A stretch of DNA of 64,000 bases, from positions 1 through 64,000 of the forward strand of contig CAVVMV010000009.1 of the NCBI GenBank assembly GCA_963749485.1. Direction: 5' to 3'. Made by a program: the position numbers and the translations under genes. This DNA comes from JAZGGS01 sp963749485 (GTDB lineage: Bacteria; Bacteroidota; Ignavibacteria; Ignavibacteriales; Ignavibacteriaceae). Of the stretch, positions 10,251-18,622 are shown piece after piece. Positions within the stretch are counted from its first letter, which is position 1. Each line of letters starts with the position of its first letter. Under the pieces are notes generated by a model that ran no database searches, was not told the origin of the DNA, and worked only from the letters and a program-made list of their open reading frames with translations.

Positions 10251-11414
10251 TTATTCTTCAAGCCAGGATTGGTTATAATCTTCAACCATCGTTTTTTTAA
10301 CATTCATTGTTACTTTTAGCGGTTGGAATGTATCAACCATAACAGCATATTCCTGAGTTTCTTTTTTCCCGATTGATTCTTCGGTCTTACCAGGCTGCGG
10401 TCCGTGAGGAATTCCCATAGGATGCAAAGTTATTGAACCCTCTTTAATTCCTTTACGCGACATAAAATCGCCATGAACATAATAGAGCACTTCATCGCTA
10501 TCAACATTAGAATGATAGTATGGAGTAGGAATTGACTGAGGATGAAAATCGAACAAACGCGGGAACAAAATTGCATACAACAAAATGCTGAGTTTAAAGA
10601 GCAGGTGAGACGGCGGCGGTAAATGTATTTGTGCTACTTTTGGTGAGTAGTCTTTAATATTAAAAGTATAAGGATAAAGAAAGCCATCCCAGCCAACAAC
10701 ATCAAAAGGATGATGAGGCACTGTAAACTTGAATAATCTTTTATTAACTTTTAATAAAAGATCAAACTCACCCTTTTCATCAAACGGTTCCACATATTGT
10801 GGAACTTTGAAATCTCTTTCGTAATAAGGAGCATCTTCTGTAAGCTGTCCGTACTCATTCCTGAAATGGCGCGGGATATCAAAAGGTGTTGATGATTCCA
10901 CGATAAACAATTTTGCATTTTCATAATCATCAAACTTTAGTTGATATGTTGTTCCTTTTGGTACAATGATGTAATCCCATTGTTTAAAAGGAAGCTTACC
11001 ATATTCGGATAAAAATTCCCCGCTGCCATAATGAACAAATAAAAGTTCATGTGCGTAACTGTTTCGGTAGAAAAAATCAGCATCTTTTGTAGGATGAGCC
11101 GTTGAAAGTACACAGTTATCATTTTTTAAAAATTCATTTCGGGAATTAAAAAAATCACCTTCGCTTTTTTTCTTATCAGTAAAAAAATGATAATATTGTA
11201 ATGGAGCATCATCCCACCCATTCGATTTATCTGGAGCAACTTCGCCAATCTTCTTAACCTTTGTAGGCATATAAATATGATACTTGTTGGAATAAATTCC
11301 CGAGAATCCTTTTGTACTAAACAATTCTTCCCTGTATAAAGATTTTCCATCTTCTTTATAAAATGTTGTATGCCGCTTTGGCGGAACTTTACCAAGTTTA
11401 ACATAAAATGGCAT
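10251..11414 (-). CDS. hmgA: Homogentisate 1,2-dioxygenase (local double frameshift)
   Basis: Fe(II) ring-cleaving dioxygenase turning homogentisate into maleylacetoacetate. The cupin-type core is plain: VVGWDGFLYPYTFNIKDYSP, AQIHLPPPSH, YYHSNVDSDEVLYYVHGDF and HPMGIPHGPQPG, with the metal-ligand His and Glu residues in the last three. 387 aa, normal length for short bacterial forms. Between 10561 and 10595 the translated residues are nonsense (LSILLYAILFP), while the neighbouring frame gives the family sequence TQHFVVCNFVPRLFDF. An A missing from an AAAA run and an extra C in a CC run explain this. The true product is therefore very probably functional. It follows hppD by 135 bp. Confidence 0.92.
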   Translation of the reverse strand: MPFYVKLGKVPPKRHTTFYKEDGKSLYREELFSTKGFSGIYSNKYHIYMPTKVKKIGEVAPDKSNGWDDAPLQYYHFFTDKKKSEGDFFNSRNEFLKNDNCVLSTAHPTKDADFFYRNSYAHELLFVHYGSGEFLSEYGKLPFKQWDYIIVPKGTTYQLKFDDYENAKLFIVESSTPFDIPRHFRNEYGQLTEDAPYYERDFKVPQYVEPFDEKGEFDLLLKVNKRLFKFTVPHHPFDVVGWDGFLYPYTFNIKDYSPKVAQIHLPPPSHLLFKLSILLYAILFPRLFDFHPQSIPTPYYHSNVDSDEVLYYVHGDFMSRKGIKEGSITLHPMGIPHGPQPGKTEESIGKKETQEYAVMVDTFQPLKVTMNVKKTMVEDYNQSWLEE

Positions 11415-11549
11415 GTTCTACTCCTTTAATCTTTTGCAAATATTATTTGAATCTCATGCAATCATGCATTCATACAATCATGCTCAATTTAGAATTCCTC
11501 CCTTGCATAGCTGCATGGTTGACATGGCTATAATAAGTTTGTTCTATTT

Positions 11550-12663
11550 TTATTTATCTAAGCTTCCGCGTAAAGCCTGGTCTCTTTCAATAGATTCAAA
11601 AAGGGCTTGAAAATTTCCCTGTCCGAATCCCTGCGCACCTTTTCTTCTTTGAATAATTTCATAAAAGAAAGTTGGTCTGTCGCCAATAGGTTTAGTAAAT
11701 AGCTGCAGTAGGTAACCTTCTCCTTCTAAGATCGCACAAGATGCCATATTTTCTAAGTTCATCGATATCTTCGGTAACCTTCATTCCTTTTTCTTTTAAC
11801 ATATCAAAATAAGTATCGGGCACTGTTAGAAATTCTACACCGTTGGAACGCAAGGCTGAAATTGTTTTAATTATATCTTTTGTAATTAAAGCAATGTGCT
11901 GAATTCCCGAACCAAGGTACTCATCAATGTATTCTTCAATCTGAGATTTTTTTAGTCCATCATAAGGTTCATTAATTGGGTTTTTAACAGCAGGTCCGTC
12001 TGTTGATCTGACAACTTTGGAAAGAAGAGCTGAATATTGAGTGGAAATATCACCAGGACCGAAATCTATAAAAGTTTCAAAGTTTAAACTTTTATTAAGA
12101 TAATTTGCCCACAAGTTCATTTCATTTGTACGTACATTTCCTACGATATGGTCTATTGCCTGCAGACCGGTTTCTTCAGCTTTAATTTCTATTTGCTGAA
12201 TCGGTTTGCCGAAACCGGGTTTAAATATGCCGTTGTAGTTTTCCCTGTTGATAAAAACTATTTCAGCATCATCATAAAGTTTTATTGCAGCTTCCTCAAC
12301 ATAACCGTTCTCATCTTCGAATTTTTCAAAATTTCGCGAAGGTATAGCACCATTTTCAATAGCACCTTCATAAGCAATCTTTACATCCTTTACTTTTAAC
12401 GACCAGCGTTTTACTCCGTCGCCGTGTTTTTCAACAAAAGATGAAATTTCATAACGGCTTGGATTTATCGCAGAAGTAATTACTAAGCGTAAATTATTTT
12501 TTTCGAGATAGTACGATACTTTTCCTTTAACCCCGGTTTCGGGTCCAAGGTATCCAACAATATTCAATCCGAATGCTTTTGCATGCCAGTAAGCCCACAT
12601 TTTTGCAGAACCTACATAAAATTCAGCATAGTCGTATCCAAGTAGTCCCAATTTATCTGACAT
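11550..12663 (-). CDS. hppD: 4-hydroxyphenylpyruvate dioxygenase (frameshifted)
   Basis: Fe(II)-dependent VOC-fold enzyme converting 4-hydroxyphenylpyruvate to homogentisate, the entry step of tyrosine catabolism. All three iron ligands are visible: His in AIDHIVGNV, His in GIQHIALIT, Glu in FFYEIIQRR. The C-terminal GAQGFGQGNFQALFESIE motif completes the active site. About 371 aa after correcting one extra base near 11728 (CDLEGEGYLLQLFTKP continues in the other frame). As first gene of the cluster it probably carries the promoter, and an ATTAAAATTCTCCTT leader places AAGGAG before its ATG. Order: hppD, hmgA, FAH, flavin reductase, acetoacetyl-CoA synthetase. Confidence 0.93.
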
Positions 12664-12784
12664 TAAAATTCTCCTTATTTAAATAAAATAAGTGTTAATG
12701 TTTGGAGGTGAAGAAGCACAATTACATTCTAACTAAGTAAAGATAAGAAGTTTTGGGGGATTTAAAAACCATTTGAAATTTCTC

Positions 12785-13495
12785 TCATTTGATCGAATCC
12801 AGCAGCATAAAACTATTTTCTTTAGATATGGTCACCTTATCTAAATTTTTATCCGGGAAGGCACATTTTTTTCCGAGAGGACAGATGAAGCAAAGCGGTT
12901 TTTGTGCTTTGCAAATTTCTCTTCCTAACCGTATTAAGTTTGTGTGGAATTGATGAGCAGTTTTTGGAGGTAAATTTCCATTTAAACTGTTAAATGTTTT
13001 TTCCGGCGTAGAGGTGTTTACCAGCCCTATCCTGTTTAATGTACGATGAACGTGTGTATCAACAGGACAAATGTTCCTATCGAGTGAAAAGAGCAAAACA
13101 CAACTTGCAGTTTTAATTCCAATTCCGTTGTAAGATGTTAACTCATCAAGTATCTCTTTATCACTTAGTTTTTTAATATGGATTAAACTAATCTTACCAT
13201 TGCTCTTTAATAAACCGCTTAAGAAATTTTTAATAGCTGCTGATTTTTGCTTTCCCAAACCTGCAACCTTTATTAATTTTTCAATTGATGGTTGTGTAAG
13301 ACGGGCTACGTCTTCCCATTTTTTATATTTCTCTTTAAGATTTTTAAACGCCTTATAAGAGTTTTTATCATTTGTGTTTTGAGATAGAATCGTTGCAATT
13401 AAAAGATCCACCGGATCCGGGAGCTTTTTGTTTCTTGGCGGAATTCCGAAGTGCTTAATAAGTAGTTTATTTATCGTATTTATTTTTCTTTTCAT
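12785..13495 (-). CDS. nth: Endonuclease III family DNA glycosylase/AP lyase
   Basis: Base-excision repair enzyme acting on oxidised pyrimidines. The helix-hairpin-helix TSYNGIGIKTASCV includes the Lys used for AP-lyase catalysis, and the catalytic Asp lies in PVDTHVHRTLNRIG. The C-terminal [4Fe-4S] motif is complete, C-x6-C-x2-C-x5-C (CKAQKPLCFICPLGKKC). 236 aa with a lysine-rich start, close to family length. It stands alone, divergent from glmM across a 118-bp gap that must hold both promoters. Confidence 0.93.
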   Translation of the reverse strand: MKRKINTINKLLIKHFGIPPRNKKLPDPVDLLIATILSQNTNDKNSYKAFKNLKEKYKKWEDVARLTQPSIEKLIKVAGLGKQKSAAIKNFLSGLLKSNGKISLIHIKKLSDKEILDELTSYNGIGIKTASCVLLFSLDRNICPVDTHVHRTLNRIGLVNTSTPEKTFNSLNGNLPPKTAHQFHTNLIRLGREICKAQKPLCFICPLGKKCAFPDKNLDKVTISKENSFMLLDSIK

Positions 13496-13613
13496 AAATG
13501 ATGATTTTTATTCTTAGTAAAGATACTCTCTATAAATCATATAATAAATATTTATCTTTACAGTAATTATTAATCGAATATAGAAAATATTTATTTTATA
13601 GCTGGAGCTAAAT

Positions 13614-14975
13614 ATGGGCACACTTGTAGTAAGCATTTCCGGAATAAGGGGAATTGTAGGAGATGGATTGGATCCTCAATCATTAATAAAATATTTAAAT
13701 GTTTATGCAGACTTTATAGGTGAAGGGAAAGTGATAGTTGGAAGAGATTCCAGAATTACAGGCGAGATGGTTGAGAATATTGTTTCAGGTACGCTGATGG
13801 CAAAAGGAATTGACGTTGTTGATATAGGAATTTGCCCCACGCCAACGGTACAATTCACTGTAAAAGAATTAAAAGCTGACGGTGGTATTGCAATTTCTGC
13901 AAGTCATAATCCAAACGAATGGAACGCATTGAAATTATTGAACAGCACGGGACAGTTTATGAGTCCTGAAGAACATAACGAAATGATAAACAAACTTAGT
14001 ACAACAACTGCTGAATTTAGTAGGTGGGACAAAGTTGGTAAGAAAATTTCTTACAATGAGGGAGTAAAGAATCACGTTAAAGCAGTGATGAATTTAAAAG
14101 TTATAGATGTGAATGCGATAGCTAAAAGAAAATTTAAAGTGGTAGCTGATTGTGTGAACGGCGCGGGAGCTTATGTTATCCCGGATATGTTAAAAGAATT
14201 TGGCTGTGAAGTTGTTGAAATGAACTGCGAAAAAACGGGAATCTTTCCGCGCAACCCGGAACCGCTGCCTGAAAACTTAACCGAAACAATGAAAGCTGTT
14301 GTTGAAACAAAAGCAGATTTAGGAATTGTTGTTGATCCTGATGTTGATCGACTTGTTTTAATAACTGATAAAGGAGAACCATTTGTTGAGGAAAACACCA
14401 TAACAGAAGTAACAAAGTTTATTTTATCCAAGCAGCACGGTAATGTTGTGGTGAATCTATCAACAACCCGTGCAGTGGATGATGTAGTTGCTGAGTTCGG
14501 CGGAACGGTTCATCGCTCTGCAGTTGGAGAAGCAAACGTTGTTGAAAAGATGAAGGAGGTTAACGCTGTGATTGGTGGAGAAGGAAGCGGTGGTGTAATT
14601 TATCCTGAACTCCATTACGGAAGAGATGCGCTTGTTGGAATTGCTTTAACCCTGCAGCATTTAACAGAGTTTGGAGGAACTCTTTCCGAACTGAAGAATT
14701 CCCTTCCCTCTTACTTTATAGAAAAAAGGAAGATAGATCTCCACGATATTGATACAGATAAAATCATGGAATCATTAAAAACAGAATTTAAGAATGAATC
14801 CGTTAATACAGAAGACGGGTTGAGAATTGATTTTGAAGATCACTGGGTTCATTTTCGTAAATCGAATACTGAACCGATTATAAGAATTATTGCTGAAGGA
14901 AAATCAAAGCAAGCTGCAGTTAAATTGATTGATAAATATCTAACAAAGATTAAATCTCTGATTAATAATATCTAA
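13614..14975 (+). CDS. glmM: Phosphoglucosamine mutase / phosphohexomutase
   Basis: Alpha-D-phosphohexomutase superfamily enzyme, 453 aa, uninterrupted. The phosphoserine loop is ISASHNPNEWN (about residue 96), the metal loop DPDVDRLVL, the sugar-specificity loop GEGSGGVIYPELHYGRD and the phosphate-binding loop RKSNTEPIIRI. The overall pattern fits GlmM (glucosamine-6-P to glucosamine-1-P for peptidoglycan precursors), although phosphomannomutase activity cannot be excluded from motifs alone. Start chosen at ATG 13614 with GGAGC upstream. Its stop overlaps that of the convergent DUF58 gene by four bases. Confidence 0.88.
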   Translation: MGTLVVSISGIRGIVGDGLDPQSLIKYLNVYADFIGEGKVIVGRDSRITGEMVENIVSGTLMAKGIDVVDIGICPTPTVQFTVKELKADGGIAISASHNPNEWNALKLLNSTGQFMSPEEHNEMINKLSTTTAEFSRWDKVGKKISYNEGVKNHVKAVMNLKVIDVNAIAKRKFKVVADCVNGAGAYVIPDMLKEFGCEVVEMNCEKTGIFPRNPEPLPENLTETMKAVVETKADLGIVVDPDVDRLVLITDKGEPFVEENTITEVTKFILSKQHGNVVVNLSTTRAVDDVVAEFGGTVHRSAVGEANVVEKMKEVNAVIGGEGSGGVIYPELHYGRDALVGIALTLQHLTEFGGTLSELKNSLPSYFIEKRKIDLHDIDTDKIMESLKTEFKNESVNTEDGLRIDFEDHWVHFRKSNTEPIIRIIAEGKSKQAAVKLIDKYLTKIKSLINNI

Positions 14976-15880
14976 TATAATTTTTCTCTTTTCTGAATGT
15001 AATTTAGAAGGGCTTTATCAAAAGGATCTGAAGTTTCGATAAGATTATAATCTATATTAGAATTAAGACATTCAGTTTTAATTTTTGAAGTGAACTCAGT
15101 CATTGCATCTTTGTAAGCTTTCTGTACTTGGTATGGCTGGGTGGTCATCTCATCCTCAGTTTCCAGGTCTTTAAATATCGCATCCTTCCCAAAGGCAAAT
15201 GATCTTTCAAGCGGATCGAGTACCTGGAAAACAATTACTTCATTCTTTTTGTAACTAAAGTGTTTAACAGCTTTCAGCACAGAATCAATATCATCAAAGA
15301 GATCTGAGATTATAATAACTAACCCTCTTCGGCTGATCTTTTCAGCTATTTCATTTAAGCAATTTGCAGTGTTGGTTTTTTGTGATGCTTTTGCATTTGC
15401 AAGACTTTTCAATATTTCACGAAGGTAAGTGCGGTTGGCTTTAGGAGGCAGATATTTAACAATATTTTCAGCATATAAAGATAATCCTGCAGCATCCTGT
15501 TGATGTATCATCAAATAGCTTAGTGCAGCCGCAAGCGTGGAAGCATATTCAATTTTAGTAATATTACCCGGGGAATTGAATTTCATCGAGTTGCTAATAT
15601 CCAGCAGTATAAAACTTTGCAGGTTTGTTTCTTCTTCGTACTGCTTTATAAAAAACTTTTCAGTCTTCCCGTAAACTTTCCAATCAACATCTTTAAGGTT
15701 ATCGCCCTGCATGTAAGGCCGGTGCTGGGCAAATTCAACGCTGAATCCATGGTAAGGACTTTTGTGAAGCCCAACCATAAATCCTTCTACAACTAATCTT
15801 GCTTTAAGTTCTAACGAATTGAGTTTTGAAACGAATGCCGGTTCGAGGAAATTTTTATAATCCTGCTGAAGCCGGGACAT
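14972..15880 (-). CDS. DUF58 domain-containing protein
   Basis: 302 aa, intact. The DUF58 signature is present: HKSPYHGFSVEFAQHRPYMQGDNLKDVDWKVYG (residues 38-70), followed by a von Willebrand-A-like fold whose MIDAS reads DISNSM. Family members commonly accompany MoxR ATPases in membrane-protein or metalloenzyme maturation, but no MoxR gene is nearby. The start overlaps the upstream lipoprotein stop (TAATG), so the two are co-translated. Cytoplasmic by sequence, with no signal or membrane segment. Confidence 0.88.
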   Translation of the reverse strand: MSRLQQDYKNFLEPAFVSKLNSLELKARLVVEGFMVGLHKSPYHGFSVEFAQHRPYMQGDNLKDVDWKVYGKTEKFFIKQYEEETNLQSFILLDISNSMKFNSPGNITKIEYASTLAAALSYLMIHQQDAAGLSLYAENIVKYLPPKANRTYLREILKSLANAKASQKTNTANCLNEIAEKISRRGLVIIISDLFDDIDSVLKAVKHFSYKKNEVIVFQVLDPLERSFAFGKDAIFKDLETEDEMTTQPYQVQKAYKDAMTEFTSKIKTECLNSNIDYNLIETSDPFDKALLNYIQKREKLY

Positions 15881-16386
15881 TATTCTTCTTTTGCAATATT
15901 TTTCTGGAGAATCTCTTCAGGGGTTAAGCCCATGTTATCAAGTTCTTCTTTTGCCGAAGCTGCAAGTTCATGCTCAGGAAAAGTTTCCATAAAAAGATTG
16001 TAGGTTTCTGTAGCTTCATTATACATATTTAATTCATTTGCCAAAACGAAACCAGCCATGAACAAACCCATCGGAGCAAATTCACTTTCAGGGTAATCAT
16101 CATAAATTTGTCTGAATAACTTTGTGGCTTCTTGTAATGATTCAGTTTCGGAAATGTTTTTAACCAGTTTATTCTGGTAAATTGAAGCAAGGTTTGTTAG
16201 CGCTTCCGGGGCAGTTTTGCTATCTGGGTATTCTTTTAATAGCTCCTCATACGAAACTACTGCTTCAGGTATTTTTCCTTCCTCAGTATTCGTCTTTCCT
16301 TCGTTAAATAATTCTTCATCCGATTTTTTACTGCTGCAGCTTATAAAGACGACTGCAATTAGTATTAAAGATAGTGCTGATTTCAT
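15880..16386 (-). CDS. TPR-type lipoprotein, BamD/YbgF-like
   Basis: A lipoprotein signal MKSALSLILIAVVFISC gives a lipidated Cys at about residue 17, followed by SSKKSDEELF. Two or three tetratricopeptide-like helices follow (EAVVSYEELLKEYPDSKTAPEAL, EATKLFRQIYDDYPESEFAPMGL, NEATETYNLFMETFPEHELAASA), as in BamD or the C-terminal domain of YbgF/CpoB. About 168 aa. The start at 16386 is chosen because it places the lipobox correctly. Probable outer-membrane scaffold; the specific complex is not known. Coupled to DUF58 downstream. Confidence 0.75.
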   Translation of the reverse strand: MKSALSLILIAVVFISCSSKKSDEELFNEGKTNTEEGKIPEAVVSYEELLKEYPDSKTAPEALTNLASIYQNKLVKNISETESLQEATKLFRQIYDDYPESEFAPMGLFMAGFVLANELNMYNEATETYNLFMETFPEHELAASAKEELDNMGLTPEEILQKNIAKEE

Positions 16387-16487
16387 TACCATTCCGTTTT
16401 GTTGAAAATAAGTGAAGCTTAAATTATGAAATATGAGTTGAACTAGCAATGGCTGGATTTATCATTGATTTAATTGGTAAATAAAAA

Positions 16488-16515
16488 AGCCCGAAACAGT
16501 CTCCTGCTTCGGGCT
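16488..16515 (-). terminator. Rho-independent terminator of T9SS protein gene
   Basis: AGCCCGAAaCAG and CTGcTTCGGGCT form a strong hairpin. Read on the minus strand it is followed by TTTTTTATTT, placing a classical terminator 20 bp after the stop of the minus-strand T9SS gene. Confidence 0.9.
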
Positions 16516-16535
16516 GAATTTAAGGAACAATAATT

Positions 16536-18261
16536 TTACTTGGTAAGAATCATCTTCTTAACGTTTGTAAAGTTAGTTCCGTCTATTCCTGTAGCTTCAA
16601 TTCTGTAGAAGTAAACACCACTATTTAATAGTGAAGCATTAAAATCTACATTGTGTGATCCTGCTACAAGATTAGTATTTATTAAATTTGCAACTTCCTG
16701 TCCAAGAACATCAAATACCTTCAAGCTAACTTTAGAATCTACAGCTAAGCTGAAGTTAATCTTTGTGCTTGGGTTAAATGGATTAGGATAGTTCTGCTCT
16801 AAAGCAAATACATCAGGTACAGCAACATCAACTTCAATAGCATCAAAATATTCAAAAGTACCATCAAAATCTAATTGTTTTAACCTGTAGGAATGCGTTC
16901 CTTCGTTAACTGAAGCATCTGTAAATGAATAGCTGTGTGGTTCAGTAGAAGTTCCAAATCCAGCAACATAGCCAATATTTTGGAAACCATTACCAGAATT
17001 TCTTTCTATCTCAAATCCCTGGTTATTGGTTTCTGTAGCTGTTGTCCAGTTAAGGGTTACATTTTTTTCATTAACCGAAGCTGTAAATGAAGTTAATTCA
17101 ACCGGAACTATACCGTCAACACAAACGTCATCAACATACCAGAAGTCAATTTGGAAGGAATTACCCGAATAGAAGAATCCAAACTGTAAATTAGCATCTC
17201 CGGCAAATGGGACAGTAACATTTTCTGGTCCAACATTTCCAGGAGGATCAACAACTTCCCATATTGTTGTCCAGGTAGCACCAGCGTCAGTTGTAGTAGC
17301 AGCATCCAACTGTTAAGCCTGCACCAAAATAATCAACGAAATGTTGGAAACTAATAGTGGTGTTAATCCAGACCATCACTTGGTACTACAGGAGACATAA
17401 TGTATGAATCACCGGTAAAAGATGGTGTCCAGGAAAATCGCATTTCTCCTGCAGCAGCACCGGCAGCATTATTGGTTGACTGCCATGACCAGTTGCCAAT
17501 TCCTAAAGGACCAACTTCTGTCCATTTGCAATATCAGCATCAAAGGCATCTAATAATAAACCACAGCTGCCGCCTGCAGAACCTACAGTACCCCAGAAAG
17601 CATATTGCAAATCTGGTTCTACACCACCACCAATTGTACGACCCTTCTGTAGTTGCCCAATTAAAGCAAATGATCCGGTTCCAAAGAGATCAGTAGAATC
17701 TCTGAAATACGCGAAATGAATCAACATCATGCGGGACATTTGAGTTTGACCAGAAGAACTGACCTTCAGGGGTAAATGGCATATTAACCATAAAGTTAAA
17801 CCAGTGATGTCCTGCAGGAAGAACCATTGGAGAAGATAAAACGACAGTAAATATAGGACCAGGTACCTGCAACAGCAGTCAAGATCACTTTCATGTAGAA
17901 TAATGTACCAGGTACTCCACCAGGTCCATCATCTAAATAAATATTTACATCCAAATCAACATATACACCAGTAAGAGCTAAATGTTCCAACTATATAGAA
18001 ACTATCAACGGTCCATTCCATACCAGCAGGAACAGTAAAATCATCAGCAGATTCTCCAGCACCTAAGAAATCAGGAAAATACTGTGATGGTGATCCATTT
18101 GTGCCTGGATTTCCAGTCTGATCAAAAAGGACTGCAGCAGAATTTTCAATAGCTCCATTGTTAGCGGTACCAGCACTTGTACTAAGTTCCTGTGCAAAAC
18201 TGGTAAGTGAAAATGCCATTACAGCAAATAAACATAAAGAGACTGTGATTACTCTCTTCAT
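16536..18261 (-). CDS. T9SS type A sorting domain secreted protein (multiple frameshifts)
   Basis: A signal peptide (MKRVITVSLCLFAVMAFSLTSFAQ) and a GGAGGTC ribosome site mark the start at 18261. The C-terminus has an FnIII-like segment (PVELTSFTASVNEKNVTLNW) and a type IX sorting domain (FALEQNYPNPFNPSTKINF ... GVYFYRIEATG), so the protein should be exported and anchored or released by T9SS. The middle (VPGTLFYMKVILTAVAGTWSY, VLPAGHHWFNFMVN, YAFWGTVGSAGGSCGLL) is spread over several frames, with at least five indels in 1.7 kb. It is closely related to the intact neighbour over the last 340 residues. It may be a decaying paralogue, but the indels look like those in essential genes here. Confidence 0.75.
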
Positions 18262-18566
18262 AAAACGACCTCCGTTTTTAATTAATGAATTGTGTTAGTT
18301 AGTCAATTAGTTAAGAATTTAAATTAAATCTTCTATACAAAAAGATATGTAAACCTAAATGCCTCACATTTGAACTGTAGAATAAATAAAAATTAGAAAT
18401 AATGCAAGTATTTGCGAGAATATAGTTTTGGATTTTAAAAATTTTGTTTCAAAAAAATCCCTTATCTGTTACAATATTCTGCAATACCCTGAATTGAAAC
18501 GAAAAATAATAGGATTCATTCTCTCAAACAATATTTATTACTTCTTCTATTATTTTTTTGTAAAAA
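18262..18566. other. Intergenic region between T9SS paralogues
   Basis: About 305 bp of AT-rich sequence holding the promoter and leader of the gene starting at 18261. The ribosome site GGAGGT is clear. I see no gene, tRNA or convincing promoter consensus. Confidence 0.5.
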
Positions 18567-18600
18567 AAAGCACCGGCTCATATTTCAAAACCGGTGCTTT
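18567..18600 (-). terminator. Rho-independent terminator of second T9SS gene
   Basis: Perfect 10-bp arms AAAGCACCGG and CCGGTGCTTT enclose a 14-base loop; on the minus strand the hairpin runs into T8, 22 bp beyond the stop codon of the 719-aa gene. Confidence 0.9.
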
Positions 18601-18622
18601 ATAAAGCGGTGGTTAACTAAAC

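Noticed and set aside
11415..11549. CATGCAATCATGCATTCATACAATCATGC-like short repeats between hppD and hmgA
   Set aside because: Only two imperfect ATCATGC units in AT-rich DNA; too weak to call a repeat or operator.
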